Below, in pieces: positions 25,633 through 34,605 of a stretch of DNA of 46,151 nt. The DNA is from Phenylobacterium aquaticum (GTDB taxonomy: Bacteria > Pseudomonadota > Alphaproteobacteria > Caulobacterales > Caulobacteraceae). Location: NCBI RefSeq assembly GCF_022695515.1, contig NZ_JALDPT010000039.1, positions 1 to 46,151 of the forward strand. Direction: 5' to 3'. Each line of letters begins with the position of its first letter. Within the stretch, counting starts at the first letter, position 1. The notes below the pieces were generated by a model. It was given only the letters and a program-made list of their open reading frames with translations. It had not been told where the DNA came from and ran no database searches. A program made the position numbers and the translations under genes.

Positions 25633-27465
25633 GGCTTTGGACGGCCTCAACCTCAACGCTGGCGATCAGGACAATGCGGGCCGGTTCGATGAATCCGAAC
25701 AGGCGCTTATGGGCGACTTCGAAGGCGGATTTCGCCTCGGCGAGGGACGAGAACGGCGCCGGCAGTTCGGCGTCGGCGCCGTCGTAGCGCAGGCGCAGGG
25801 TCCGGCGGACCTCGCCCTCGGTCGCGCCCTGTTCGGCCAGGGCCTGGCGGGCGGCGGTCTCCAGCTGGTCCAGCAACTCTCCGGCGCGGGAGAGGCCGGC
25901 GGCGTCCAGCGGCGCCTCCAGCCCGGCCTGGCGCAGGGCGGCGACGCGGGCCTGGCCGATGCCCCAGGCCGACAGCACGCTGCCATAGCGGGGGCACAGC
26001 ACCTCGGTGACGCCAAGCGCCTCGGCGGCCTGGCAGGCGACCTGGCCGGCGGCGCCGCCGAAGGCGACCAGGGCGTGGTCGCGGGGGTCGAAGCCCCGCT
26101 CGGTGGAGATGCGGCGCACGGCCTGGGCGGTCTGTTCGACGGCGACGGCGACGAAGCCCTCGGCGGCGGCCTCCAGGCTGTCGGCGCCCATGGCGGCGGC
26201 GAGCTCGGCCAGGCGGGCGCGGGCGGCCTGCGGATCGAGGGGCTGGTCGCCCCGGGGCCCGAACACCTTGGGGAAGAAGCGGGCGTCGAGCCGGCCCAGC
26301 ACGATATTGGCGTCGGTCACGGTGGCGGGGCCGCCCCGGCCATAGGCGGCTGGCCCCGGCATGGCGCCGGCGCTGTGCGGTCCCGAGCGCGCGCGGAAAC
26401 CGTCGAAGGTGAGAATCGAGCCCCCCCCCGCCGCCACGGTCTCGACGTCCAGCATGGGGCTGCGCAGGCGGGCGCCGGCCACGCGGGCGACGTCGCGGCG
26501 CTCGAGCGCCCCGGCATAGCGGCAGACATCGGTGGAGGTGCCGCCCATGTCGAAGCCCAGCACCGCCGCAGCGTCGGCCTGTTCGGCCGTGCGGGCCACG
26601 CCCACCACGCCGCCGGCCGGGCCGGAGACCACGGCGTCGCGCCCACGGAAGGCGGCGGCGTCGACCAGGGCGCCCGAGGAGGTCATGAAATAGAGCGGCG
26701 CGCCGGCGACGGCGGCCGCCACCCGGTCGACATAGGCGCGCAGGACCGGGGTCAGATAGGCGTCGGCGACGGTCGTCTCGGCCCGCGGCACATAGCGGGG
26801 CAGGGGGGAGACCTCGTGGCTGAGCGCCACGAAGGGAAAGCCGAGCTCGCGGGCGATCTCTCCCGCCGCGATCTCATGGGCCGGATTGAGGTCGGCGTGC
26901 AGGAAGGCGATGGCGCAGGCCTCGTAGCCCTCGGCCAGGGCGGCCGCGAGCCGGTCGCGCAGGCCGGCCGTGTCGAGCGGAGCGACCACGGCGCCGTCGG
27001 CGGCCAGGCGCTCGTCGGCCTCGACCACGCCCGCATAGAGCGGGGCGGGGCGGACGATATCCAGGGCGAAGAGGTCGGGGCGGGTCTGGTCGCCGATCAG
27101 TATGGCGTCGCCGAAACCCCGGGTGGCGACGAACAGGGTCTTGGCCCCGCGCCGCTCCAGCAGGGCGTTGGTGGCGACGGTGGTGCCCATCTTGATCGCC
27201 TCGACCCGGTCGGCCGGGAACGGGGCGCCCGGGGCGGCGTTGAGGACCCGGCGCATGGCCTCGACGGCGGCGTCCTCATAGGCGGGGGAGGCGGACAGCA
27301 GCTTCAGCGAGACCTCTTCGCCGTCGTCCGCCCGGCCGATGACGTCGGTGAAGGTGCCGCCCCGGTCGATCCAGAAACTCCAACGCCTGTCCAAAACTTA
27401 ATTTCCCCGAGGGCAGCTTCGCGTTGTCAGCGCATCCGCAAGACTTTAGAACCCGAATTACTCCC

Positions 27466-28161
27466 ATGAGCTTTTGGCGCAACATCGCAGGGCTCGCCGT
27501 CCGCCGTCCTGACGCGGCCGACTGCGTAGACTGTCCTCCCGGACCTCCGGGCGAGGACCCCGCCTTTTCGACCGCGGTCACGGCGCTCGGCGCCAAGCTG
27601 GCCAAGGCCGACGGCCGGGCCCACGTCGCGGAGTTCGACGCCTTTTCCCAGGTCTTCCAGACCGACGCCGCCTCGGAGCCGAACATCCACCGGCTCTATG
27701 ACTTGGCGCGCCAGACGACGCGGGGCTTCGAGAGCTACGCCAAGCGGCTCGCCAAGCGCTATCGCAACTGCCCGCAGATCCTGGAAGACGTGCTGGACGG
27801 CCTGTTCCACATCGCCGCGGCCGACGGCGTCGTCTCCGACGAGGAGCTCGACTATCTGGAGCAGGTGGCCGGCTATTTCGGATTTTCGGCGCTCGCCTTC
27901 CGGCGGATGAAGGCCACCCATCTGGGCCTGGCCGAAGACGATCCCTACGGCGTGCTGGAAGTGCCCCACGACGCGCCGGACGATCACGTGCGCACCGCCT
28001 GGAAGCGGGCGCTGGTCGAGACCCATCCGGACAAGGCCCGCGCCCGCGGCCTGCCGGCGGAATATGTGGCGGTCGCCGAGACCAAGGCCGCCGCCATCAA
28101 CGCCGCCTTCGACGCGGTGATGCGCGAACGCCGCTCTCTGGCGCTGGAAGGCGCCGTCTGA
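27466..28161 (+). CDS. TerB/DnaJ-domain protein (DjlA/DjiA-like)
   Basis: The 231-residue protein has a TerB-like helical domain (about 25-135; KLAKADGRAHVAEFDAFSQV and FHIAAADGVVSDEELDYLEQ) and a C-terminal J domain (about 165-225; DPYGVLEVPHDAPDDHVRTA, with the essential HPD in ETHPDKARARG). This order is that of DjlA-type co-chaperones, which stimulate DnaK; here there is no N-terminal membrane anchor, as in the DjiA-like proteins of alphaproteobacteria. I chose the ATG at 27466 (MSFWRNIAGLAV) over an in-frame start at 27424. It is divergent from the hydantoinase gene with only 71 bases between the starts. Confidence 0.9.
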   Translation: MSFWRNIAGLAVRRPDAADCVDCPPGPPGEDPAFSTAVTALGAKLAKADGRAHVAEFDAFSQVFQTDAASEPNIHRLYDLARQTTRGFESYAKRLAKRYRNCPQILEDVLDGLFHIAAADGVVSDEELDYLEQVAGYFGFSALAFRRMKATHLGLAEDDPYGVLEVPHDAPDDHVRTAWKRALVETHPDKARARGLPAEYVAVAETKAAAINAAFDAVMRERRSLALEGAV

Positions 28162-28264
28162 TGCGGCACATAGGTTCATATTTGCGTAAGTCTGTTGACG
28201 TGTGCGGTCGTCAGACCGACATATTAATCGAAGATCGCTAGAAAGCCGGTCAATCGAGGACGCC

Positions 28265-28552
28265 ATGGTCAGGGAATTCGCCCGCAAGCACGGTTCCGCA
28301 CTCCGCAGCATCGCCATGGTCGGGGGCGCGCTCGCCACCACGGCTGCGGTCGCGGTGGGCGCGGTCCTGGCCCTGTTCGCCGCGGCGACGGTGGTGATCA
28401 TCGCCGTGATGTCCAGCGCCCTGCTGGCGCTCGCCGGCCTCGCGCTCCGCGCCCGACGCACCGCCACGGCCCAGGCCGACGGCGTCATCGAAGCCCGCCA
28501 CCTGGGCGGCCACCACTGGGTGGCCTATGGCTGGAACGAACGCGGCCGCTAG
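28265..28552 (+). CDS. Small membrane protein, hypothetical
   Basis: This 95-residue protein starts with ATG at 28265 after GAGGA. It has a basic head (MVREFARKHGSALRS) and a long hydrophobic stretch (about 17-62), enough for two closely spaced helices, with a basic loop and the tail GHHWVAYGWNERGR. No family is known to me. An AT-richer stretch upstream (28165-28230) with TTGACG at 28193 and a small dyad CGGTC-GTCA-GACCG (28205-28218) may be its promoter and operator. Confidence 0.6.
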   Translation: MVREFARKHGSALRSIAMVGGALATTAAVAVGAVLALFAAATVVIIAVMSSALLALAGLALRARRTATAQADGVIEARHLGGHHWVAYGWNERGR

Positions 28553-28583
28553 GGTTTCGCCCCAGGGCCGCGCTCTCCCCGGA

Positions 28584-28985
28584 CTACTTCTTACAGAACT
28601 GAGCCTGCATGGCCGCGGCGCCGCCGCCGGGCGTGATCGCCTTGGCCGGGCCGGGCGTGGGGCTTTGGACGACCATCGCGCCTGAGGCGTCGTAGCCGGC
28701 GTTGCGGTTGTCGATATAGAGGCCGGCCGCGCAGTCGACCGAGATGCTCTCCAGCATGGTGGCGACCTGGACCGAGGCGCCCTGGGCGTTGGTCGTCGGG
28801 ACCGGCGGGCTGAACTGGGCTTTCACCGTGGCGGTGACCACCTGCTTGCTCCAGCTCACCGAGGCGGAGTCGTAGGACAGGGTCTCGCCGTTCTGGGTTC
28901 CCCAGCTGACCCAGGTCGGGGTCTGGGCCATGGCCGGCGCGGCCATCAGCATCGGCGCGGCAAGCGCGAGCATGGCGATCTTCAT
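28584..28985 (-). CDS. Secreted hypothetical protein
   Basis: This 133-residue protein has a clear signal peptide (MKIAMLALAAPMLMAAPAMA, cleaved before QTPTW). The mature 113 residues look mostly beta (WVSWGTQNGETLSYDSASVS) and contain two cysteines (in SVDCAAGLY and QFCKK) that may form a disulfide, similar to small periplasmic surface-adhesin-E-like proteins. Function unknown. It stands alone, convergent with the small membrane-protein gene and divergent from the monooxygenase operon. Confidence 0.7.
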   Translation of the reverse strand: MKIAMLALAAPMLMAAPAMAQTPTWVSWGTQNGETLSYDSASVSWSKQVVTATVKAQFSPPVPTTNAQGASVQVATMLESISVDCAAGLYIDNRNAGYDASGAMVVQSPTPGPAKAITPGGGAAAMQAQFCKK

Positions 28986-29170
28986 GGTGTTCCTCCTCCC
29001 GGCGCGTTTCGGCCGGCTGACCTAAGCTTAACCATTGGCGAAGGGGGAACAATCAACCTGGCCGGACCAGGCGCCCCGAAACGGGCGAGGGTGATCGATG
29101 GTAAGTCGGGCTTGCCCGCCGCCATCCGCCCCTCTACCGTCAGACTTCAAACAAACGTTGGGAGGACGGC

Positions 29171-29458
29171 ATGATCGGCGTGATCGCGACCTTGAAGGTC
29201 GCTGAAGGCAAGAACGCGGAATTCGAAGCGATCTTCACGGCATTGGGCGCTCAGGTGCGCGCCAATGAGCCGGGCTGCCTGGCCTACCAGCTGACCAAGA
29301 GCCGCACGGACGGCCAGGTCTACAAGGTGCTGGAGCTCTACAAGGACCAGGACGCCCTGACCGCCCATGGCCAGACCGAGTACTTCAAGGCCGCCGGTCC
29401 GAAGATGGGTCCGTGCATGGCCGGCCGTCCGGAAATCGAACTGCTCGACGGCGTCTGA
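29171..29458 (+). CDS. Antibiotic biosynthesis monooxygenase (ABM) domain protein
   Basis: The 95-residue protein is a single ferredoxin-like ABM domain of the putative quinol monooxygenase type: MIGVIATLKVAEGKNAEFE at the start, NEPGCLAYQLTKSRTDGQVY in the middle and HGQTEYFKAAG toward the end. Such dimers oxidise quinols or small aromatics without a cofactor, but many members are uncharacterised. The start follows GGGAGGA. It is the first gene of a four-gene run (next ATG 14 bases on) with an acyl-CoA dehydrogenase, a globin and a serine hydrolase. Confidence 0.9.
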   Translation: MIGVIATLKVAEGKNAEFEAIFTALGAQVRANEPGCLAYQLTKSRTDGQVYKVLELYKDQDALTAHGQTEYFKAAGPKMGPCMAGRPEIELLDGV

Positions 29459-29471
29459 GGAGCATATCGCC

Positions 29472-30695
29472 ATGGACCTCGAATTCACGGCCGAGGACCT
29501 CGCCTTCGGTGACGAGGTCCGGGCGTTTATCGCCGACGCGTTCGACGACGAGATGCGGGCCCTGTCTGCTCAGTCGAAGAACCACCACCTGACCAAGGAC
29601 GCCCAGGTCCGGTGGCTGAAGAAGCTCAACGCCAAGGGCTGGATCGCGCCGGACTGGCCGGTCGAATACGGCGGCACCGGCTGGAGCCACACCAAGAAGT
29701 ACATCTTCGACATGGAGATGGCCCTGGCCGGGGCGCCGGAGACCTCGAACATGGGCCTGCGCATGTGCGCCCCCGTGGTCATGGCCTTCGGCACGCCGGA
29801 GCAGAAGGCCCAGCACCTGCCCAAGATCCTGTCGACGGACGTGTGGTGGTGCCAGGGCTATTCCGAGCCGGGCTCGGGATCGGACCTCGCCTCCCTGGCT
29901 TTGAAAGCTGATCTGGACGGGGATCATTACGTCTTAAACGGTTCAAAAATCTGGACAACCTACGCCCAGTGGGCCGACTGGATGTTCTGCCTGGTGCGGA
30001 CCGGCAACGACCCGATCAAGCAGAAGGGCATCAGCTTCCTGCTGCTCGACATGAAGACGCCGGGGATATCGATCGTGCCCCTGCCGACCCTGGACGGGCC
30101 GCCCGAGGGCGACCAGGAAATCAACCAGGTGTTCTTCGACAATGTCCGGGTGCCGGTCTCCAACCGCATCGGCCAGCAGGACGAGGGCTGGACCTACGCC
30201 AAGTACCTGCTGCAGTTCGAGCGCGGCAACGCCTATGCGCCGGGCCTGACCAACATGCTGGGCAAGGTCAAGAAGATCGCCGGCTTGGAGCCGTCGGACG
30301 GCGGCCGCCGGATGCTGGACGATCCCGACTTCCGCAAGAAGCTGGCCGAGACCGAGATCAAGGTCGAGACGCTCAACGCCACCGAGCTGCGGATGTTCGC
30401 CGCCCGCACGGCCGGGCAGGCCATGGGCGCGGCCTCGTCCATGCTGAAGCTGGAGGGCAGTCAGGCCCAGCAGCTGATCACCGAACTGGCCCTGGAGGCG
30501 GCGGGCGTCTACGCCCAGCCCTTCGTCCAGGACACCTGGGCGGAGATCCGCGGCGGGACCAACACGCCGCGCGCCGGGGCCGATTACGCCGCGACCGTGG
30601 CGCCCATGTACTTCAACTACCGCAAGACCTCGATCTATGCCGGGTCCAACGAGATCCAGCACAACATCATGGCCAAGATGGTCCTGGGGCTCTAG
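29472..30695 (+). CDS. Acyl-CoA dehydrogenase family protein
   Basis: This 407-residue flavoenzyme has the N-terminal helical domain (MDLEFTAEDLAFGDEVRAFI), the FAD-binding middle region with GYSEPGSGSDLASL and WTTYAQWADWMFCLVR, and the C-terminal helical domain ending SIYAGSNEIQHNIMAKMVLGL. It belongs to the branch of large-subunit pimeloyl-CoA/steroid-side-chain (FadE-type) dehydrogenases, which often pair with a second, degenerate subunit; none is encoded next to it. The start at 29472 follows GAGGAGC; an upstream in-frame start would overlap the ABM gene. Substrate unknown. Confidence 0.9.
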   Translation: MDLEFTAEDLAFGDEVRAFIADAFDDEMRALSAQSKNHHLTKDAQVRWLKKLNAKGWIAPDWPVEYGGTGWSHTKKYIFDMEMALAGAPETSNMGLRMCAPVVMAFGTPEQKAQHLPKILSTDVWWCQGYSEPGSGSDLASLALKADLDGDHYVLNGSKIWTTYAQWADWMFCLVRTGNDPIKQKGISFLLLDMKTPGISIVPLPTLDGPPEGDQEINQVFFDNVRVPVSNRIGQQDEGWTYAKYLLQFERGNAYAPGLTNMLGKVKKIAGLEPSDGGRRMLDDPDFRKKLAETEIKVETLNATELRMFAARTAGQAMGAASSMLKLEGSQAQQLITELALEAAGVYAQPFVQDTWAEIRGGTNTPRAGADYAATVAPMYFNYRKTSIYAGSNEIQHNIMAKMVLGL

Positions 30696-30723
30696 CCCCG
30701 GGACCACACCTGGGGAGGACGCC

Positions 30724-31155
30724 ATGCAGGCTGAGCTCGTCGAGCTGAGTTTCGAACTCGCGGCCGAGCGGTGTGAGGATCTCACCCCGCTGGTCTATGC
30801 GCGGCTGTTTCGCGAGAACCCCGAGATGGAGGCGCTGTTCTGGCGGGACTCCAACAATCAGGTGAAGGGCGAGATGCTGTCGCGGGTGGTGCGCGCCATC
30901 CTCGATTTCGTGGGCGAGCGGCTCTATGCGGCCACCCTGATCCAGTGCGAGGTCATCACCCACGAGGGCTATGACGTGCCGCCCAAGGTGTTCGGCCTGT
31001 TCTTCGGCACGGTGCGCGACACCCTGCGCGAGCTTCTCGCCGCCGACTGGAGCGCCGAGATGGACGCCGCCTGGGATAAGACCCTGACCGAGCTCGACTT
31101 CTATGTGACCCATCCCGACCAGGCGGAGACCACCGCCCCCGCCAAGGTGGCCTGA
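30724..31155 (+). CDS. Globin-family haem protein (single-domain)
   Basis: The 143-residue protein is a single globin domain like the haem domain of flavohaemoglobins. The proximal histidine is H80 in ITHEGYDVPPKVF, the distal pocket glutamine is probably Q46 (NNQVKGEMLSRV), and helices A to H are all present. No reductase domain follows. It could bind oxygen or nitric oxide for the oxidative enzymes of the operon or act as a sensor; that is inference. The start follows GGGGAGGAC, and the stop overlaps the next start as TGATG, so translation is coupled to the serine hydrolase. Confidence 0.8.
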   Translation: MQAELVELSFELAAERCEDLTPLVYARLFRENPEMEALFWRDSNNQVKGEMLSRVVRAILDFVGERLYAATLIQCEVITHEGYDVPPKVFGLFFGTVRDTLRELLAADWSAEMDAAWDKTLTELDFYVTHPDQAETTAPAKVA

Positions 31156-32318
31156 TGTCCTATTCCGCGTTCGAACAGGCGCTCGCCCAGGCCGTGGCCC
31201 AGGGCAAGATCGCCGGCGCCGTCGCCCTGGTCACCGACCGGACCGGCCCGGTCTATCAGCACGCCCACGGGGTGCGGGCGGCGGGATCGGCGGCGGCGAT
31301 GGACGCCGACACGGTGTTCTGGATCGCCTCCATGACCAAGGCGGTGGTCTCGATCGCCGCCCTGCAACTGGTCGAGCAGGGCAAGCTGTCGCTCGACGCG
31401 GACCTTTCGGGCCTGCTGCCGGATCTGGCCGGGCTGGAGGTCATGGAGGGCGTCGACGCCGACGGAAAGCCCAGGCTGCGGCCGGCCCGCACGGCCGTCA
31501 CCCTGCGCCAGCTCCTGACCCACACCTCCGGCTTCGCCTATGGCTTCACCAGCCCCGAGATCCTGGCCTATCTGGCCGCGACCGGCGCGCCGGACTCCGC
31601 CTCCGGCTCGCGGGCGGCCCTGCGCCAGCCCCTGGTCTTCGAACCGGGGACAGGGTTCATCTATGGCATCGGAATCGACTGGGCGGGTCTCGCCGTGGAG
31701 GCGGCCAGCGGCCAGAAGCTGGACGCCTATGTGGCCGAGCACATCACCGGCCCGCTGGGCATGACCGACACCGGCTTCGCGCTGTCCGCGGACCAGGTCG
31801 CACGGCAGGCCGGGGTGCATGTCCGGGGCCCCGACGGCGCCCTGATCCCCATCCCCTTCGCCCTGCCGGCCAATGCCGAGGTGCTGTCGGGCGGCGGCGG
31901 CCTCTACAGCACCGTGCCGGACTACGCCCGATTCCTGCGGATGCTGATGAACGAGGGACGGCTGGACGGTGTCCAGGTGCTGGCGCCTGAGACCGTGCGC
32001 GGTCTGGCCGAGATCCAGACCGGGCCGGACCCGGTGGGCGGCTTCAAATCGGCCCTGCCCAACATGTCCAACGACTTCGATCCCCATCCGCACATGGGGT
32101 CTGGCCATGGCCTGGCGACCTTCGTGGCCCCGGCGCCCACGGGCCGCGGACGGGCCGGCGGCACGCTCGCCTGGGCGGGCCTCGCCAACACCTATTACTG
32201 GGCCGATCCGGCCAGCGGGGTGGGCGGGGTGCTGATGACCCAGGTCCTCCCCTTCGCCGATCCGACGGTGCTGAGCCTGCTGGGCGAGCTGGAACGCGGG
32301 GCGTACGGGACAGCCTGA
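31155..32318 (+). CDS. Serine hydrolase, beta-lactamase class C/esterase family
   Basis: This 387-residue protein has the catalytic SMTK motif (S59 to K62) in FWIASMTKAVVSIAALQLVE and a tyrosine motif candidate in FIYGIGIDWAGLAVE (about residue 172). Other family features are LTHTSGFAYGF and GGGGLYSTVPDYARFL. There is no signal peptide, which argues for a cytosolic esterase (EstB-like) rather than a secreted beta-lactamase. It is the last gene of the ABM/dehydrogenase/globin run, so it may hydrolyse an ester in the same catabolic route. A family-2 repeat follows. Confidence 0.9.
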   Translation: MSYSAFEQALAQAVAQGKIAGAVALVTDRTGPVYQHAHGVRAAGSAAAMDADTVFWIASMTKAVVSIAALQLVEQGKLSLDADLSGLLPDLAGLEVMEGVDADGKPRLRPARTAVTLRQLLTHTSGFAYGFTSPEILAYLAATGAPDSASGSRAALRQPLVFEPGTGFIYGIGIDWAGLAVEAASGQKLDAYVAEHITGPLGMTDTGFALSADQVARQAGVHVRGPDGALIPIPFALPANAEVLSGGGGLYSTVPDYARFLRMLMNEGRLDGVQVLAPETVRGLAEIQTGPDPVGGFKSALPNMSNDFDPHPHMGSGHGLATFVAPAPTGRGRAGGTLAWAGLANTYYWADPASGVGGVLMTQVLPFADPTVLSLLGELERGAYGTA

Positions 32319-32331
32319 AACGTTCCCCATT

Positions 32332-32485
32332 CCGCTCATCCCGGCGAATGCCGGGACCCAGATGGAATAGCTCAGATATGGGTTCCACGCGCGCTGCGCT
32401 GATCCAAGCGGCCTCCAGGCCTTTGGATCTGGGTCCCGGCATTGACTGCTTCGCGCCGCCCCTTCGGGGTCGCCGGGATGAGCGG
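32332..32485. repeat. Palindromic repeat, family 2 (long copy)
   Basis: The 154-bp element is bounded by CCGCTCATCCCGGC (32332-32345) and its complement (32472-32485). Inside, a perfect 17-bp pair (32347-32363 with 32428-32444; core CCGGGACCCAGAT) forms a second long stem. It lies between two convergent genes and may also serve as a bidirectional terminator. Confidence 0.85.
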
Positions 32486-32495
32486 TGTGTGGGGC

Positions 32496-33971
32496 TCAGG
32501 CCGCGCGCCGCAGAGCCTTGCCGGGCCGCGCCTCGGTGACGCGGCCGTCCCGGACCACCGGCTGGCCGTTGACGAACACGCAAGCGATCCCGGCCGGCGA
32601 CTGCTTCGGGTCCTCGAAGGTGCCCCGGTCGATGATGGTGGCGGGGTCGAACAGCACCAGGTCGGCGAAGGCGCCTGCCTTCAGCACCCCGCGATCCTTC
32701 AGCCCGAACTTGGCCGCCGAGAAGCCGGTCATCCGGTAGATGCCGTCGGGCAGGCTCAGCACCGACAGGTCGCGGGCGTAGTGGCCCAAGACCCGGGCGA
32801 AGGTGCCGTAGAGCCGGGGGTGCGGCTTGCCGGCCAGGGTGGGCAGGCCGTCGGAGCCGACCATGGTCGAGGGGTGGCGCATCACCGTCTGGACGTCGGC
32901 CTCGCTCATGCTGTGCAGCACGACCGTGGCGCCGGGCGTCTCGTCGAGGACGCGGTTGAGGGTGGTCGCCAGGTCCTGGCCGAAGGCGACCATCAGGGCG
33001 GCGATCGACTGGCCCTCCCATTCGGGGTGATTGGCCGCCGAGGCGATCACCACGTCCTCTGGCATCAGGGACCCGACCCCGCCGCCCAGGCGGCCGTCCC
33101 CGGCCACGGCCGACAGCACCGTGCTGCCGGCGGTGTAGGGATACTGGTCGGCATGGACGTTCAGGCCCTGGCGCTGGGCGGCGTCGATGCGGGCCAGCGA
33201 CTGGCGGACCAGGCCCCAGGCGGCGCGGCCGGAGGCCTTGTGGTGGGAGATCTGCACCCCCACCCCGGCCGCCTCGCCGATGCGGATGGCCTCGTCGATG
33301 GAGTCCAGCAGGCCTGTGCCCTCATCGCGCATGTGAGTGGTGTAGAGGCCGCCCGAGCCGCGCAGGACCTCGGTCAGCTCGATCAGCTCCTCGGTGCGGG
33401 CGTGGCGGCCCGGCTCATAGATCAGGCCGGTGGACAGGCCGAAGGCGCCGGCGTCCAGGCCCTCGCGGATCAGGGCCTTCATCTGGTCCATCTCGGCGGC
33501 GTCGGGCGCCTCGGTCTTGCGGCCCATGACCGACATGCGCACCGTCCCATGGCCGATCAGGGCGGCGATGTTGAGGGCCGGGGGCGCCTGGTCGATCAGG
33601 TCCAGATAGCCGCCATAGCCGTCCCAGCCGGGCAGGGTCGCGCCGGGGTGGAGGGAGCGGGCCAGGATCGCGGCGGAGGGGAAGGGGGCGGCGCCCATGC
33701 CGCAATTGCCGACCACCGAGGTGGTGACGCCGCCGGCGGTCTTGAACGCCATGTCGGGATGCAGGACGGCGGCGAAATCGTCGTGGGTGTGGACGTCGAT
33801 GAAGCCGGGCGACAGGGCCTGCCCGCGGGCGTCGAGTTCCTGGCGGGCGGTCCCGGAGACGGCGCCGACCGCGGCGATCCGCTCGCCCTCGATGGCCAGA
33901 TCCCCCGCGACGCCCCCCGCGCCCGTCCCGTCATAGATGACCGCGTTGCGGATGATCCAGTCGTACGCCAT
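32496..33971 (-). CDS. N-acyl-D-amino-acid deacylase (D-aminoacylase family)
   Basis: The 491-residue cytosolic zinc hydrolase begins MAYDWIIRNAVIYDGTG and has the metal site GFIDVHTHDDF (about 62-72), the conserved cysteine of VVGNCGMGAAPF (about 100), HKASG near residue 255 and GSDGLPTL toward the C-terminus. These are the marks of D-aminoacylases, which release a D-amino acid from its N-acyl form. The ATG at 33971 is the sensible start; the frame stays open upstream only because of base composition. It is divergent from the cupin and FAD-oxidase genes, a layout that suggests a D-amino-acid catabolic unit. Confidence 0.9.
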   Translation of the reverse strand: MAYDWIIRNAVIYDGTGAGGVAGDLAIEGERIAAVGAVSGTARQELDARGQALSPGFIDVHTHDDFAAVLHPDMAFKTAGGVTTSVVGNCGMGAAPFPSAAILARSLHPGATLPGWDGYGGYLDLIDQAPPALNIAALIGHGTVRMSVMGRKTEAPDAAEMDQMKALIREGLDAGAFGLSTGLIYEPGRHARTEELIELTEVLRGSGGLYTTHMRDEGTGLLDSIDEAIRIGEAAGVGVQISHHKASGRAAWGLVRQSLARIDAAQRQGLNVHADQYPYTAGSTVLSAVAGDGRLGGGVGSLMPEDVVIASAANHPEWEGQSIAALMVAFGQDLATTLNRVLDETPGATVVLHSMSEADVQTVMRHPSTMVGSDGLPTLAGKPHPRLYGTFARVLGHYARDLSVLSLPDGIYRMTGFSAAKFGLKDRGVLKAGAFADLVLFDPATIIDRGTFEDPKQSPAGIACVFVNGQPVVRDGRVTEARPGKALRRAA

Positions 33972-34094
33972 GTGCCGGTTCCCTGCTCCGCCCGCATAGT
34001 CGTCGAGCCCGGCGCGCTTGCCCAGTCCCGCCGGTTGCCGCCGCACCGGGTTGCGCACAGGATGGCGTTTTCCGAGGCCGCGCCTGGACCTGCC

Positions 34095-34556
34095 ATGCCC
34101 AAGATCGACCTGTCCGCCGTTCCCGAGCGCAGGGGCTCGGGCTATCCGCCGCCCTATGACGCCCCTTGCGCGGCGCGTGTCCGCCAGAGACTGGGCGAGG
34201 CGGGCGGGCTGAAGGATTTCGGGGTCAATCTCATGCGCCTGCCGCCCGGCGGCTGGTCGAGCCAGAGGCACTGGCATTCCCACGAGGACGAGTTCGTCTA
34301 TCTGCTGGAGGGCGAACTGGTGCTGGTCGAGGACGGGGGCGAGACGCCGCTGAAGGCGGGCGACTGCGCCGCCTTTCCCAAGGGCTCGGGCGACGGCCAT
34401 CACCTGGTCAATCGCGGGGCGACCACGGCGGTCTATCTGGAGGTCGGCTCCCGCGACCCGGAGGACCTGACCACCTGTTCGGACATCGACATGATGAGCG
34501 CCAACGCCGACGGCAGATTCGTGCGAAAGGACGGCTCGCCGATCCCGGCCGCTTGA
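34095..34556 (+). CDS. Cupin-domain protein
   Basis: This 153-residue single-domain cupin has motif 1 WSSQRHWHSHEDEFVYLLEG (about 54-73), whose two histidines and glutamate can bind metal, and motif 2 with AFPKGSGDGHHLVNRG (about 92-107). The C-terminus has CSDIDMMSANADGRFVRKDG, seen in small cupins next to amino-acid or sugar enzymes. The enzymatic role is unknown. It starts at 34095, 123 bases from the divergent deacylase start, and is followed after 49 bases by the FAD oxidase gene, so the two are probably one transcript. Confidence 0.85.
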   Translation: MPKIDLSAVPERRGSGYPPPYDAPCAARVRQRLGEAGGLKDFGVNLMRLPPGGWSSQRHWHSHEDEFVYLLEGELVLVEDGGETPLKAGDCAAFPKGSGDGHHLVNRGATTAVYLEVGSRDPEDLTTCSDIDMMSANADGRFVRKDGSPIPAA

Positions 34557-34605
34557 TCCGACGGCCCGGCGCACGGCAAGGCGGCCGAGGCCAGGAGAGG
34601 ATTCC

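Larger units (their letters stand above)
23679..27394 (-). pseudogene. Fused HyuA-HyuB hydantoinase/5-oxoprolinase with two in-frame palindromic inserts and a frameshift
   Basis: The gene encodes an ATP-dependent hydantoinase/5-oxoprolinase homologue with both subunits fused (about 1238 residues if repaired). The TTG start at 27394 follows GGGGA. HyuA (1 to about 670) opens WIDRGGTFTDV and has VLGFDMGGTSTDVC and HALVAFGGAAGQ; HyuB (from about 688) opens DPVTLELFNRRFMGVAEAMG. Residues about 588-617 and 795-837 are translated palindromic repeats that interrupt otherwise normal domain sequence. The frame then breaks at about 24264-24285: after CLKPLKIL the natural continuation GSMLAPAPPAAVVAGNVETS is one base back and runs to GGGGYGPPPAI. 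One added base restores it. Activity is doubtful. Confidence 0.85.

Noticed and set aside
24845..27469. 874-codon open frame antisense to the hydantoinase gene
   Set aside because: Gly/Ala/Arg/Gln-rich composition and no domain; it is the usual antisense shadow of a GC-rich gene. The same holds for long frames opposite the amidohydrolase (7302-8900), P450 (35741-37297) and deacylase (32442-34094).
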